This document shows, piece after piece, positions 16,023-24,485 of a stretch of DNA of 24,715 nt (positions are counted from its first letter, which is position 1; every line of letters begins with the position of its first letter). The stretch is from Cymbomonas tetramitiformis. Lineage: Eukaryota; Chlorophyta; Pyramimonadophyceae; Pyramimonadales; Pyramimonadaceae. The stretch lies in contig LGRX02034347.1 of the NCBI GenBank assembly GCA_001247695.2, positions 1 through 24,715 on the forward strand, in the 5' to 3' direction. The notes below the pieces were generated by a model. It made no database searches. It saw only the letters and a program-made list of their open reading frames with translations, and was not told the origin of the DNA. Made by a program: the position numbers and the translations under genes.

Positions 16023-17600
16023 ATGACAAGTTGTTTTGAAAATCCCGACCAAAATAAATGCCAAAAACCATTTGGTGCTTTCAACTATAGAACATTAGAC
16101 AACACATTTGTGTCCAAATCGAAAAGAACGGCAACAAATGATGAAGTTACAAATCAAAACCCCAAAACCCTCGTTATCAAAAACAAAGGCAAAAATGTTC
16201 TAACCAAGCCCGGAATCACTAATAAGCCAAAATATGACATAGATACCTTAAAGCCGACAACCTCGACAAGTTTGAGTAAAGTAGATAAAGCTCATAATCG
16301 ATTTCTAAAAACAAAATACGGCAAATTGCTTGAAGAAATGACAAAAGAAACCTCGTTAGGTCAACGTATAATAGGCAAAAACACTATCACTAAAGATGAC
16401 GAGAGGATGGCTCAGATGGCTAGAGCGAGTGAGGTTTCGTATGCATATGCATTTAAGAAGGAAAGCCCACAACGTTTTCAAAATGCAATGTTGGATTTGC
16501 CGAGTTACGACTTGGATAAAGACTTGTCGGATAGAAATGCAATTGTTTTAAAACACAAGTTAAGAGACGAGGTTATCATTGCACAACGAGGAAGTGATGT
16601 GTCGGGTTTAAAAGATGCCGATGTCTTAATTAGTGACCCACAACGTATCCCGTTAGCATACGAGGATTGGTTCGATGTGAATCTAAAAACTCTTATCGGA
16701 AAACAACGAGAAACGGGTAGATATAAGCAAGCTGAGAGTCGTTTAATAGATGTATTAAATGCATATCCAACTAGCGATGTGGCGTTAACGGGTGATAGCT
16801 TAGGCGGCGGTGTACAAAATTATCTAATGGAAAAGTATGCATCTAAAGAGTCTAGAATAAAAGAGGCTCATTTATTCAATCCCGCAATAAACCCATTTCA
16901 AAAACCTGTGGGTAACGTTCCAAATGATAGAATTCATAACATATACGGCGTCGAAGGTGACTTGGTATCAATGGGCGCAAGACGTTTGAGGCACAAGGAT
17001 GCTACATATGATGTCAAATATGTCTTACCTAAACCAAGCACGAAAAGTGAAATAAGCAAACTACACGATATCAACCAATTCTATACTCCCAAAAAGATAG
17101 AATCGGAAAGGGTATCGCCGTTAAGAGCTCGCCTCGGCTTGGCAAGAATCGCATCAAAATCCTTAGATGCGGGTCTTTATGGATTAGCGGTGTATGATGC
17201 CTACTATTCAACCAAAGAAGATGAAGGTCCGCAAGATTATGCAAATCGTGTCTCGGAAGATTTGAATCCCGTTATCTTAGCAAATATAGACCCAGATTTT
17301 AGGTATACATCGAAGAATGCGCCCGATGAGCTTCAAGGTTTTGCAAATTGGTTGTTTTACATTCCACGCAACAAAGACAAAAAGAGGCAACGAGCATTTG
17401 AGGATAGACATTGGCATTCAAATTATAATTACCAAAAGCAAGGAATTCGTAAAGATGAATTTGACGATAACGTAATTTATGTACACGGCGTCAAATTTGT
17501 GAATTCGTCAAAAACGCCAATACCTGCAAAAAATTCGCAACGGCAACAAACAAATATACCTCGAACACGACAAATGGAGCAAATTCCTAATATGGTTTGA
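16023..17600 (+). CDS. Class-3 lipase-like protein with long tails
   Basis: 525 residues. The middle has the features of an alpha/beta-hydrolase class-3 lipase: V-I-I-A-Q-R-G-S (183-191, the R-G-T/S block before the nucleophile), the nucleophile elbow T-G-D-S-L-G-G (Ser259), an Asp candidate in E-G-D-L-V-S (Asp313) and a His candidate in K-L-H-D-I-N-Q-F-Y (His348). Such enzymes hydrolyse ester bonds of glycerolipids. About 120 residues before and 170 after the core have no recognised domain, unlike a secreted lipase, and there is no signal peptide. Its place beside fibre genes suggests a virion-borne enzyme that attacks membranes on entry or exit; that role is inferred. Confidence 0.78.
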   Translation: MTSCFENPDQNKCQKPFGAFNYRTLDNTFVSKSKRTATNDEVTNQNPKTLVIKNKGKNVLTKPGITNKPKYDIDTLKPTTSTSLSKVDKAHNRFLKTKYGKLLEEMTKETSLGQRIIGKNTITKDDERMAQMARASEVSYAYAFKKESPQRFQNAMLDLPSYDLDKDLSDRNAIVLKHKLRDEVIIAQRGSDVSGLKDADVLISDPQRIPLAYEDWFDVNLKTLIGKQRETGRYKQAESRLIDVLNAYPTSDVALTGDSLGGGVQNYLMEKYASKESRIKEAHLFNPAINPFQKPVGNVPNDRIHNIYGVEGDLVSMGARRLRHKDATYDVKYVLPKPSTKSEISKLHDINQFYTPKKIESERVSPLRARLGLARIASKSLDAGLYGLAVYDAYYSTKEDEGPQDYANRVSEDLNPVILANIDPDFRYTSKNAPDELQGFANWLFYIPRNKDKKRQRAFEDRHWHSNYNYQKQGIRKDEFDDNVIYVHGVKFVNSSKTPIPAKNSQRQQTNIPRTRQMEQIPNMV

Positions 17601-17621
17601 TGAATGCATATATTATATTCT

Positions 17622-17643
17622 CTATATATTATAATAATTATAG
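17622..17643 (+). promoter_or_regulatory. Late-type AT tract abutting the first fibre gene
   Basis: TATATATTATAATAATTATAG ends at the ATG (17644). It shares TTATAAT/TATAATA cores with the tracts at 16008 and 18306. Confidence 0.45.
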
Positions 17644-18285
17644 ATGTCAGCCTTTTCGCTTGGAAGTACATCGATTGTTAGCGATGACCTCATTTGCAAA
17701 AACTTACAATGTACGACGTTTAATGGTGGTCCACCACCTTCGGGTGGCGGAGGAACTAGTTTGTGGATTCAGGGCGATGAAGAAGTAATTAATACAAATA
17801 ATGGTGAAAATGGCGTGCTTATTGAAGGTTTTTTAACAGTAAGTAAGCTTTGCAACTTTCGAAGTAATATCATTTTACGAGCACTAAACTTTCCTTCTCC
17901 ACCTACAATTTCTATTACTACTGATTTAATAACAGATCCACAATCATATCTTTTGAAATATACAAATATTGCAAATCCTGATGCCGGTATAAAAGCCAAT
18001 AATGATGTTATATTAGCTGTCGATGGTCGTTGGTTTTGTCAAAAAATTGCAGCGGAGAATGATTCTGATGACACCGATGATAATAGAAAATACGTAGCGT
18101 CGAGTCTCAATCCTTTACGCACCAAGGGTAGTTGCACCATTGCAAAAAAACTGTATATATGGCAAGGCTTGTTTGTAAATCCAGCTAGTATGCCGCTTGA
18201 AGCTGCCGCAGCCGTTGGACAGTTTTATATAGAAGAAGACACACCCGGTGGTGGTAATTGGACTGTGAAATACAAAAAGACTTAG
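17644..18285 (+). CDS. Virion fibre/attachment-type protein, short paralog
   Basis: 213 residues. It begins M-S-A-F-S-L-G, followed by I-V-S-D-D-L-I-C-K-N-L, which parallels the start of the next gene (M-S-T-F-S-L-G ... F-I-K-N-L-S-V-D-T-L). A Gly/Pro hinge (G-G-P-P-P-S-G-G-G-G) follows, then a beta-rich, non-repetitive C-terminal domain ending in G-N-W-T-V-K-Y-K. The shared N-terminus is likely the part that docks on the particle, with different distal domains. No named family is recognised for the C-terminal part. Confidence 0.66.
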   Translation: MSAFSLGSTSIVSDDLICKNLQCTTFNGGPPPSGGGGTSLWIQGDEEVINTNNGENGVLIEGFLTVSKLCNFRSNIILRALNFPSPPTISITTDLITDPQSYLLKYTNIANPDAGIKANNDVILAVDGRWFCQKIAAENDSDDTDDNRKYVASSLNPLRTKGSCTIAKKLYIWQGLFVNPASMPLEAAAAVGQFYIEEDTPGGGNWTVKYKKT

Positions 18286-18305
18286 CCCGATATAAAAAAT
18301 CTTAA

Positions 18306-18322
18306 GTTTATAATATATAACA
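18306..18322 (+). promoter_or_regulatory. Late-type AT tract abutting the long fibre gene
   Basis: TTTATAATATATAACA ends at the ATG (18323). Confidence 0.45.
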
Positions 18323-20287
18323 ATGTCGACTTTCTCTTTAGGCGAAAATGCATTCATAAAGAATTTGAGCGTGGACACCTTAATGAAAGATGGAAAACCT
18401 ATTGTAAGTGTAAGTGACCCATTAGTGGTAAATACGGTCGAATGTCAAACTATAGGCTCGATTGATAATCCGCTTCAAACGATGCACATCGGTAGCGATA
18501 TTCGATACCAGAACGATATTAAGTGGATTGACACACAAGACCCAACACTCGAGCGTGAACAAATGTCTTTATTGACAGATGGCTCATTGAAAGTTCACAC
18601 CTCGATAAAATTCAATGATTTTGTATTAAACAATCCAGTCTCCAAATCACGATTTTCAGCAGGACTTGATGACCTTGACAGTTCTTTCGAGATTAGGTCG
18701 TTAGACCCGGTCGAACAAACAAGAATTAAAATCGGCGAAACAGGGTTGAATGAAATCTCTTGCCTCCAAACGGTTATTAATATTGAGCCGTTAGGCAGTG
18801 GGGTATTGATAAACGACGGTCCATTAGTTCTCAATACGGGTGACATCACATTAACTTCAGGCAAATATCGAGGGGATGGGTCATTGTTGACCAATCTACC
18901 TTCAGGTGCAAACCAGAATCTACAATCAGTAACTGACCAAGGAAGCAGTACCACAAATAGTATTAGTGCTTCTGCATTTGTGGGTGATGGGTCAGGATTA
19001 ACAAATCTTCCAGTTCAACCTGATGCATCTACACTTCAAGATGTGACCACTAGAGGGGCTACAACTAGTGTTGCCGATGTTTCATACACAGGTACAGGCA
19101 CGATGATTATTAATCAAGAGAAACTCAGTGGAAATAATCTTAGAATTGAATCAGGTTCGGGCGGTTTGGGTAAAGTATCAATCGGAGAGCAAACTCAAGG
19201 ATACACAAACGCTGACCATATGGGTGAACGTTCCATCGCTATTGGTCGTAACGCATTATCCATAAATAATACAACTTCCAATGATACGATTGCTATTGGT
19301 TCGGGAGCAGCCAACAATAATTGTGGTAGCTTTGCAGTTTGTATCGGCGACGACTGTGGTCAGAATAATTGTAAAGACGAAGCAATTAATATTGGAAAAT
19401 ATGCAGGAGAATTTTCAGCCGGCGAAAATTCTTTAAATATTGGTGCGTTAGCTGGACAAAACTCTACTCAAAGTGGAGTGAACACCGATAACACAATTGT
19501 TTTGAATGCAAGCGGGATTGAATTGAATGCCGGTGTGGCAAGTAGTTGTTATATTCGACCAATCAGGGCTAGTCCCGATGTAGGTTCCGAAAGTCTACAA
19601 TTATATTACGATTCAACATCAAACGAAGTCAGAAGTGGAGCAGTGCTTCAGGGCTCCGTAGGTACGCTCGCACAAGTAGTCGCAAACGGCGATACAGCCT
19701 CAAACATAAACCTCAGTGGAGACTTAGATGCAGCGGGTATCTTTCTAAGTAACTCGCTAAATTATGCTTACCCAAGTTCAACCGCCTCACTCACACTATC
19801 AGGCGTACCTTTGACACTCATTACGAAAGCGTACGCTCATACCACCCTTCCAGCCAACCCGCTACGATTCACCGGAGATGTCTTTACATTTGTCAATACG
19901 ACATCCAATACAATCACAGCTTCAACGATTGTTATGTTCGATGATGACGGTATCTCGAACGTGAATGGAGTTCAACCGTTCAATAACTCATACACTCAAA
20001 GTAATCAGAATTGTACACCCGTTGGAGTTTGCATTCAAGATAGTGCTGCAACTCAGAGTTGTTTCGTTTTAATAGGACGTGGATTTACAACTTGCCGGAA
20101 TGCAAATGCTACGGACAACACCTACGTCAAAGGGCAACGTGTTAAATGCATAGTAAACGGTGAGATAATTAGCGCTCAAACTAATGCTGGCGATTCGATT
20201 ATTGGTACAGCTATGGAATCAAAAGTTGCAGGGGCGGGTGAAGGTGTATTAATTTGGGTAAGACCAGATTTCAATTATTTTGTTTGA
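18323..20287 (+). CDS. Long fibre protein with beta-roll repeats
   Basis: 654 residues. The N-terminus M-S-T-F-S-L-G is shared with the preceding gene. G-D-G-S-x-L-T-N-L-P occurs twice (184-193 and 221-230), a motif common in tail-fibre and fibre-like proteins of phages and large viruses. Residues about 300-385 carry repeats like S-I-A-I-G-R-N-A and T-I-A-I-G-S-G-A-A, resembling Hep_Hag/YadA-head beta-roll repeats that form trimeric stalks. The C-terminal part (about 480-654) is Thr/Asn/Ser-rich with several Cys and ends in a beta-rich domain, probably the tip. The likely role is host-cell attachment. The cassette repeat begins 15 bp after the stop. Confidence 0.8.
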   Translation: MSTFSLGENAFIKNLSVDTLMKDGKPIVSVSDPLVVNTVECQTIGSIDNPLQTMHIGSDIRYQNDIKWIDTQDPTLEREQMSLLTDGSLKVHTSIKFNDFVLNNPVSKSRFSAGLDDLDSSFEIRSLDPVEQTRIKIGETGLNEISCLQTVINIEPLGSGVLINDGPLVLNTGDITLTSGKYRGDGSLLTNLPSGANQNLQSVTDQGSSTTNSISASAFVGDGSGLTNLPVQPDASTLQDVTTRGATTSVADVSYTGTGTMIINQEKLSGNNLRIESGSGGLGKVSIGEQTQGYTNADHMGERSIAIGRNALSINNTTSNDTIAIGSGAANNNCGSFAVCIGDDCGQNNCKDEAINIGKYAGEFSAGENSLNIGALAGQNSTQSGVNTDNTIVLNASGIELNAGVASSCYIRPIRASPDVGSESLQLYYDSTSNEVRSGAVLQGSVGTLAQVVANGDTASNINLSGDLDAAGIFLSNSLNYAYPSSTASLTLSGVPLTLITKAYAHTTLPANPLRFTGDVFTFVNTTSNTITASTIVMFDDDGISNVNGVQPFNNSYTQSNQNCTPVGVCIQDSAATQSCFVLIGRGFTTCRNANATDNTYVKGQRVKCIVNGEIISAQTNAGDSIIGTAMESKVAGAGEGVLIWVRPDFNYFV

Positions 20288-20301
20288 ATTCTATTATAGT
20301 A

Positions 20302-20424
20302 GCGGGTAGCTAGTAATGGGCATTTTTAAAAACATTTTCTATTTTATAAAATTTATTCTACAAAAATATTTTTCTTCTTTGAAATACTTTTTAAAACAAC
20401 CCATTACCACGTACCCAATACCTT
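20302..20424. repeat. Palindrome-ended cassette, copy 3
   Basis: Arms GGGTAGCTAGTAATGGG (20304-20320) and CCCATTACCACGTACCC (20400-20416) pair at 14 of 17 positions. The core is nearly identical to copy 2. It fills the gap between the convergent fibre and polymerase-helicase genes. Confidence 0.92.
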
Positions 20425-20469
20425 TTATGTATATTATATGTATATATATTTATGTTTAACAATTGTATA

Positions 20470-22962
20470 TTAAGCATCCGATTCATCATCATCGGAGTGT
20501 CTTTGAGGTTTGCGCATTCCAACACGTACACGTTTAGTCCTACCATTGATTTTTCGTTGAGCGGGATATATATGATGTTTTGTTAAAAGCTTGCCAAATT
20601 CGGTTGCGGTCATTAAATTTCCATCTTTTATAAACCAATCGTGTACGTTTTCAATAATAACATACCAATCACCAACTTTTTTCCAATCAAATCTATATAT
20701 TCCTTCTTTTGTCATTACACCTTTGAAGTCTTTTAGAATGTCTTTACTTTTGTAAATCTCATAATTAGCCTCAATCCATTCAAATCCACCTCTATTAGAA
20801 CCCGTTCTTTCCGCTACTTCAGATTTGACAAATTCAGGTTTGGGAGTTCGACCATTGATAATACTTTTTCGATAATAGTCGCACAATATACTAATAAATG
20901 CATCCGCTACATTTACTTGGTTTACGAAATTATCAATGCTATCATCTCTCACAAAGTAAGCATCGTTTGGTTCCATAATGCTATCGCTAGATGTTCTATC
21001 ACATTGAACATAATTTGCTCTATCCGTGTATGCTCTATCGACCCCTTCAACCTCGGGTGTATCGTTGGATAGCCAAAGCATATATGCTTGTATTTTGACA
21101 TTTGTGGCGTTTTGATACAACTCTCGCATCGGTAATGTTTCGTTCCCGCCACTGCAAAACTTTTTCAAGATGGTTGCGGACAACTTTTCAATTCTCATTT
21201 TGTGTTCGCCAAATTTATTTTTTGTCGCTTCAACACCTATGTCACATTCATTACTTATTGCAAAACGTCTATGCCACAGCTCAACCGCCCAAGTCCATTT
21301 TCGTTCATTTTCAATATCGGATTTGTACTTTTTGGCTTTTAAATTTTCTCCATCAAATTCATATTGGAATTCTTCAAATGCACGTTTTAACAATGAAGTC
21401 AATTTCCCTTTTCCGCAAGCCGTGTCACCTATCAAAAACATAAATTGTCTATCACATATTTCACCCGCCACCCCCCTTGCTAATTGCTCAAGCACATAAT
21501 CTCGTTTTTCAATGTTGGTAATTGGGTTATCAAACAATCTCCTAATCACCTCAGATTTCAATTCGGAGTAATCTTCCGAAACATTATAGTCCCGATGTAT
21601 TTTGTTGATAAAGTTATAGCTTGGATGCTTCTTCAATAATTCAAAGTTTTTCAAATCCAACACACCATTATCGAAAAGAAGGTACCCTTTACTTTTCGAC
21701 ACGTCAAACTCTATCAGCACGGGTGCTTTTTGAGAGACTAGCTTGTATGCGGGTTCATACAAACTCATAAAAGACTTTGATTCATCTTTGGAACTAACAT
21801 TTATAAATATTTTGGTGTAGTTGCGCTCAATGATTTTTAGATGCAAACCTTCCCCTTTATATTTATCAAGTGTCCACCTACCGTCTTCTTCGTCATATAT
21901 CATTAACCCCAATGGTGTGATAAAAATTTGGTCTTGAAATTGTTCGAGTATTAGGTCACAATGTACTTGGTCACTACGTCGTTCATCTATGTCATCGATG
22001 AAAGGTTGGTGGGATTCAAGCCATCGACAATCTTCATCCGTGGCGGAAGTCGCTTGACATTTCAATTGCATTTCAAAACACGTGTGTGCTTTTATACATA
22101 CTTTCAACTCGCTTATTACTTTGTCAATGTCGACATTATCGTCTTTATATACCAAAATCTCGTCGTGGATTAGTGCCGCAGGCTTCATTTTAGTATTCGT
22201 CACTAAATAGTCATATATACACATCATCATCCGACTCTCTATTTCTTGAATATACAACCCCAATGCACTCCTGAATTTTGCCATTTCTTTTGTCTTATTT
22301 TTTACTTCACAAGCTACTTGTACGGCTTTTGCAAATTTTGGAAAGTGCTCGAGGGCATCATTTGTAAGTATATTTTTTATTTGGTCTTCATATTGTTTTA
22401 TACAATCTATATATTGATGTTTAGGAAGTTTAAGTTCATTTAACCAAGTTTGAAATGAGCCTCCAAATGTCAATATTAACATCAAGTGTTTTGCATTAGC
22501 TCTACTCACATTATAACTTCGTTGAATGTTGTAAAATATACTTTCTCTATTCACAATGCAATCGTTTATTGCCGAGCATTCAATGTTATACTTCTCACAC
22601 AATTGAGATATGATTGTTGGATGCGCATTTTCTAAATCAAATGAAATGTAGTTTCCGTCCATAACAAGTCGGCGGATAACATTATATTGATTTTGGAAAC
22701 AACAAGTATTATACTTATCACTCACCGGGTAATATCTACCTAAATTGTATGGTGCTTTTTTGTAAGTTGTGGTGTTCATATGTGTCTTTTTACTCATAAA
22801 CTTATGCATCTTCTTCAATTTGGTTTGCTCCTCGCGCCACATCATATTCTCTATATCATAACCTTTGGAATTTACATCTACTTTAAGTAAAAGTTCCATA
22901 ACCTCATACTTAAAATAGGTCTCACTTAAAGTAATTTGCTCGGGGAATTTATTATAATTCAT
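20470..22962 (-). CDS. TVpol: family-A polymerase palm fused to SF3 helicase
   Basis: 830 residues; the ATG is complementary to 22960-22962. The N-terminal part has family-A polymerase motifs: motif A F-D-L-E-N-A-H-P (Asp109), motif B R-A-N-A-K-H-L-M-L-I-L-T-F-G (Arg154, Lys158) and motif C I-H-D-E (266-268). A helicase domain follows: Walker A I-G-D-T-A-C-G-K-G-K (511-520), an acidic Walker B-like A-I-S-N-E-C-D (568-574) and a sensor-like W-L-S-N-D-T-P (630-636). This fusion is the TVpol architecture known from polinton-like viruses and relatives, and should replicate the element's DNA. There is no room for a 3'-5' exonuclease before motif A. The frame is intact with all key residues present. 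Confidence 0.88.
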   Translation of the reverse strand: MNYNKFPEQITLSETYFKYEVMELLLKVDVNSKGYDIENMMWREEQTKLKKMHKFMSKKTHMNTTTYKKAPYNLGRYYPVSDKYNTCCFQNQYNVIRRLVMDGNYISFDLENAHPTIISQLCEKYNIECSAINDCIVNRESIFYNIQRSYNVSRANAKHLMLILTFGGSFQTWLNELKLPKHQYIDCIKQYEDQIKNILTNDALEHFPKFAKAVQVACEVKNKTKEMAKFRSALGLYIQEIESRMMMCIYDYLVTNTKMKPAALIHDEILVYKDDNVDIDKVISELKVCIKAHTCFEMQLKCQATSATDEDCRWLESHQPFIDDIDERRSDQVHCDLILEQFQDQIFITPLGLMIYDEEDGRWTLDKYKGEGLHLKIIERNYTKIFINVSSKDESKSFMSLYEPAYKLVSQKAPVLIEFDVSKSKGYLLFDNGVLDLKNFELLKKHPSYNFINKIHRDYNVSEDYSELKSEVIRRLFDNPITNIEKRDYVLEQLARGVAGEICDRQFMFLIGDTACGKGKLTSLLKRAFEEFQYEFDGENLKAKKYKSDIENERKWTWAVELWHRRFAISNECDIGVEATKNKFGEHKMRIEKLSATILKKFCSGGNETLPMRELYQNATNVKIQAYMLWLSNDTPEVEGVDRAYTDRANYVQCDRTSSDSIMEPNDAYFVRDDSIDNFVNQVNVADAFISILCDYYRKSIINGRTPKPEFVKSEVAERTGSNRGGFEWIEANYEIYKSKDILKDFKGVMTKEGIYRFDWKKVGDWYVIIENVHDWFIKDGNLMTATEFGKLLTKHHIYPAQRKINGRTKRVRVGMRKPQRHSDDDESDA

Positions 22963-22991
22963 TGTTTCTATATACTATGAATACGGTTTTT

Positions 22992-23004
22992 CTTTAAGTT
23001 AAAT
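22992..23004 (-). promoter_or_regulatory. Early-type upstream motif of the polymerase gene
   Basis: On the minus strand, ATTTAACTTAAAG lies about 30 bp before the polymerase ATG. It matches TTTTAACTTTAAG at 11 of 13 positions. It overlaps the stop codon of the upstream small gene (22999-23001). Confidence 0.5.
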
Positions 23005-23196
23005 TTTAATAGCATATATATTATCAGCATTTTTTATTTTCTTTTGGTGATATGACCTCTTAACTTTTTCACAATGCAGAAGACGATTACGGTCATACCA
23101 AGATGCATTATATTTTTTTTGTGACGCATTATACCTTTCCCGATTCTTTTCTCTATATCGTTTGGTTGCTTGTTTTTGTGCTTCGGATGTAGGCAT
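22999..23196 (-). CDS. Small Lys/Arg/Tyr-rich protein
   Basis: 65 residues starting M-P-T-S-E-A-Q-K. It has a repeated pattern of basic residues with Tyr and Asn (K-R-Y-R-E-K-N-R-E-R-Y-N, K-K-Y-N-A-S-W-Y) and one Cys (L-H-C-E-K-V). Short proteins of this kind occur in large DNA viruses of protists, with no settled function; nucleic-acid binding is plausible from charge. It reads into the polymerase-helicase gene 36 bp downstream, whose upstream motif overlaps its stop. Confidence 0.55.
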   Translation of the reverse strand: MPTSEAQKQATKRYREKNRERYNASQKKYNASWYDRNRLLHCEKVKRSYHQKKIKNADNIYAIKI

Positions 23197-23287
23197 CGCG
23201 CTACCAGATTAGTGTTATAAGTGACCGAAGCTTTAAATGCGTTCGTTCATAGCATATATGTTCAATAAAGCAACACACGTAAAGTTA

Positions 23288-23416
23288 TGGTACCGGGTTC
23301 CGAGTAATTGGTACTTTTTAAAAACATTTTCAAATAATTAAAAATAAATATACAAAATGATATTCTTTCTTTGATATACTTTTATAAACAACCCATTACC
23401 ACATACCCATTACCCA
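23288..23416. repeat. Palindrome-ended cassette, copy 4 (degenerate)
   Basis: The same order of elements as the other copies: GGTACCGGGT, TTTTTAAAAACATTTTC, TACAAAATGATATTCTTTC, TTTGATATACTTTTATAAAC, then AACCCATTACC. The left arm has diverged, so the palindrome is weaker. It lies between divergent genes, in the same orientation as copies 1-3. Confidence 0.85.
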
Positions 23417-23430
23417 ATCTATCCTAAAAT

Positions 23431-23443
23431 TTTTAACTTTAAG
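23431..23443 (+). promoter_or_regulatory. Early-type upstream motif TTTTAACTTTAAG
   Basis: Identical to the 13-mer at 13820-13832. It lies about 90 bp before the ATG at 23535. Confidence 0.55.
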
Positions 23444-23534
23444 ACATAAACTCTATAAGGTATACTTGAATCATTTACAACATACTCAAGTACATACATA
23501 CATACTTTACTTACTTCTACTTACTTTCACAAAT

Positions 23535-24476
23535 ATGTCTTACTCCGCGATGCTCAAATGGGGTAATAAGACCATTGATGTGGAAATTGAAAGATGCGAT
23601 AACTTGTATGTTGTAAAGAGAAAAGAAGACAAAATGTATTTGAGTGCTCACGAAAATAAGAAGCATATTTTTTGGACTGATGAGCCAAGTGATTGGGAAA
23701 CTTGGGAGATTACCGAAGATAATCATTTATACTCTTGGCATTATACTTATGCATTTTATGACGAAACAAACGACAATCATTGGCAATGCGGGTCACATAA
23801 GGAATACTCCACTTTTCAAGTGATAAAGCCTACGGCACAAAAAATTACGAATTTACCATATGTACAAAACTTGATGAGTGAAATTGAAAGTTTGTTGAGC
23901 AATGTAAAATTGAATAAACAATATCGAGACAAAACAAAAAAGATTCGCTTCAACCTAAATTGGTCATTTATGCTTGGAAACACCACCGGAGCATTGGGTG
24001 GTGGCGGTATGCAAACACCTCACAATATGCCTCATAAGAAAGGCAAAGGTGTTTGTGTGAGTAAAGTCGGAGATAGAAAACTTCCTAAATGGAAGCAAGC
24101 ATTATGGGCGGTTTCGAAGGAATTGATAAGTATCATTGATAAAGATTTTTCGGAAGGCGAGTACGTTGTCAATTATGCAAAAATGGAACCTGGCACGTAT
24201 GTGAAAAAACACGTCGATAAAGAAGATATAAGTTTTCAATATGCAATGGCGCTCGGAGATTTTAAAGGCGCGCCATTAAGGTGTTACGACTCAAATGACC
24301 AAATCATCGGTGACTTTTACAATCGAAACAAAGTGTTAAAGGTAGATGGAAGATTACCCCACGAAGTGATAATGGACAATTTTGAAGGTACACGATATGT
24401 AGTCATATGGTTTAAATTGTATGACCATCGGAAATTAGTGGAAGACCCTATATTAACAACTCCTTGCTATGTATAA
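23535..24476 (+). CDS. 2OG-Fe(II) dioxygenase with N-terminal beta-rich domain
   Basis: 313 residues from the ATG at 23535; an in-frame TTG at 23466 would add a hydrophobic leader but is not a credible start. Residues about 1-100 are Trp/Tyr-rich and beta-like (K-M-Y-L-S-A-H-E-N, D-W-E-T-W-E-I), resembling a fascin/ricin-type trefoil lobe. The C-terminal half has a 2-oxoglutarate/Fe(II) fold: N-Y-A-K-M-E-P-G-T-Y-V-K-K-H-V-D (metal His226 and Asp228), L-P-H-E-V (His276) and G-T-R-Y-V-V-I-W-F (Arg287 for 2OG). The family hydroxylates proteins, nucleic acids or small molecules; the substrate here is unknown. It converges on the next gene, stop to stop, with 9 bp between. Confidence 0.75.
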   Translation: MSYSAMLKWGNKTIDVEIERCDNLYVVKRKEDKMYLSAHENKKHIFWTDEPSDWETWEITEDNHLYSWHYTYAFYDETNDNHWQCGSHKEYSTFQVIKPTAQKITNLPYVQNLMSEIESLLSNVKLNKQYRDKTKKIRFNLNWSFMLGNTTGALGGGGMQTPHNMPHKKGKGVCVSKVGDRKLPKWKQALWAVSKELISIIDKDFSEGEYVVNYAKMEPGTYVKKHVDKEDISFQYAMALGDFKGAPLRCYDSNDQIIGDFYNRNKVLKVDGRLPHEVIMDNFEGTRYVVIWFKLYDHRKLVEDPILTTPCYV

Positions 24477-24485
24477 ATAATGTCA

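Noticed and set aside
23466..23534. An N-terminal signal-like extension of the dioxygenase
   Set aside because: It depends on a TTG start in a eukaryotic system; the ATG at 23535 is better and the hydrophobic stretch is AT-rich leader sequence.
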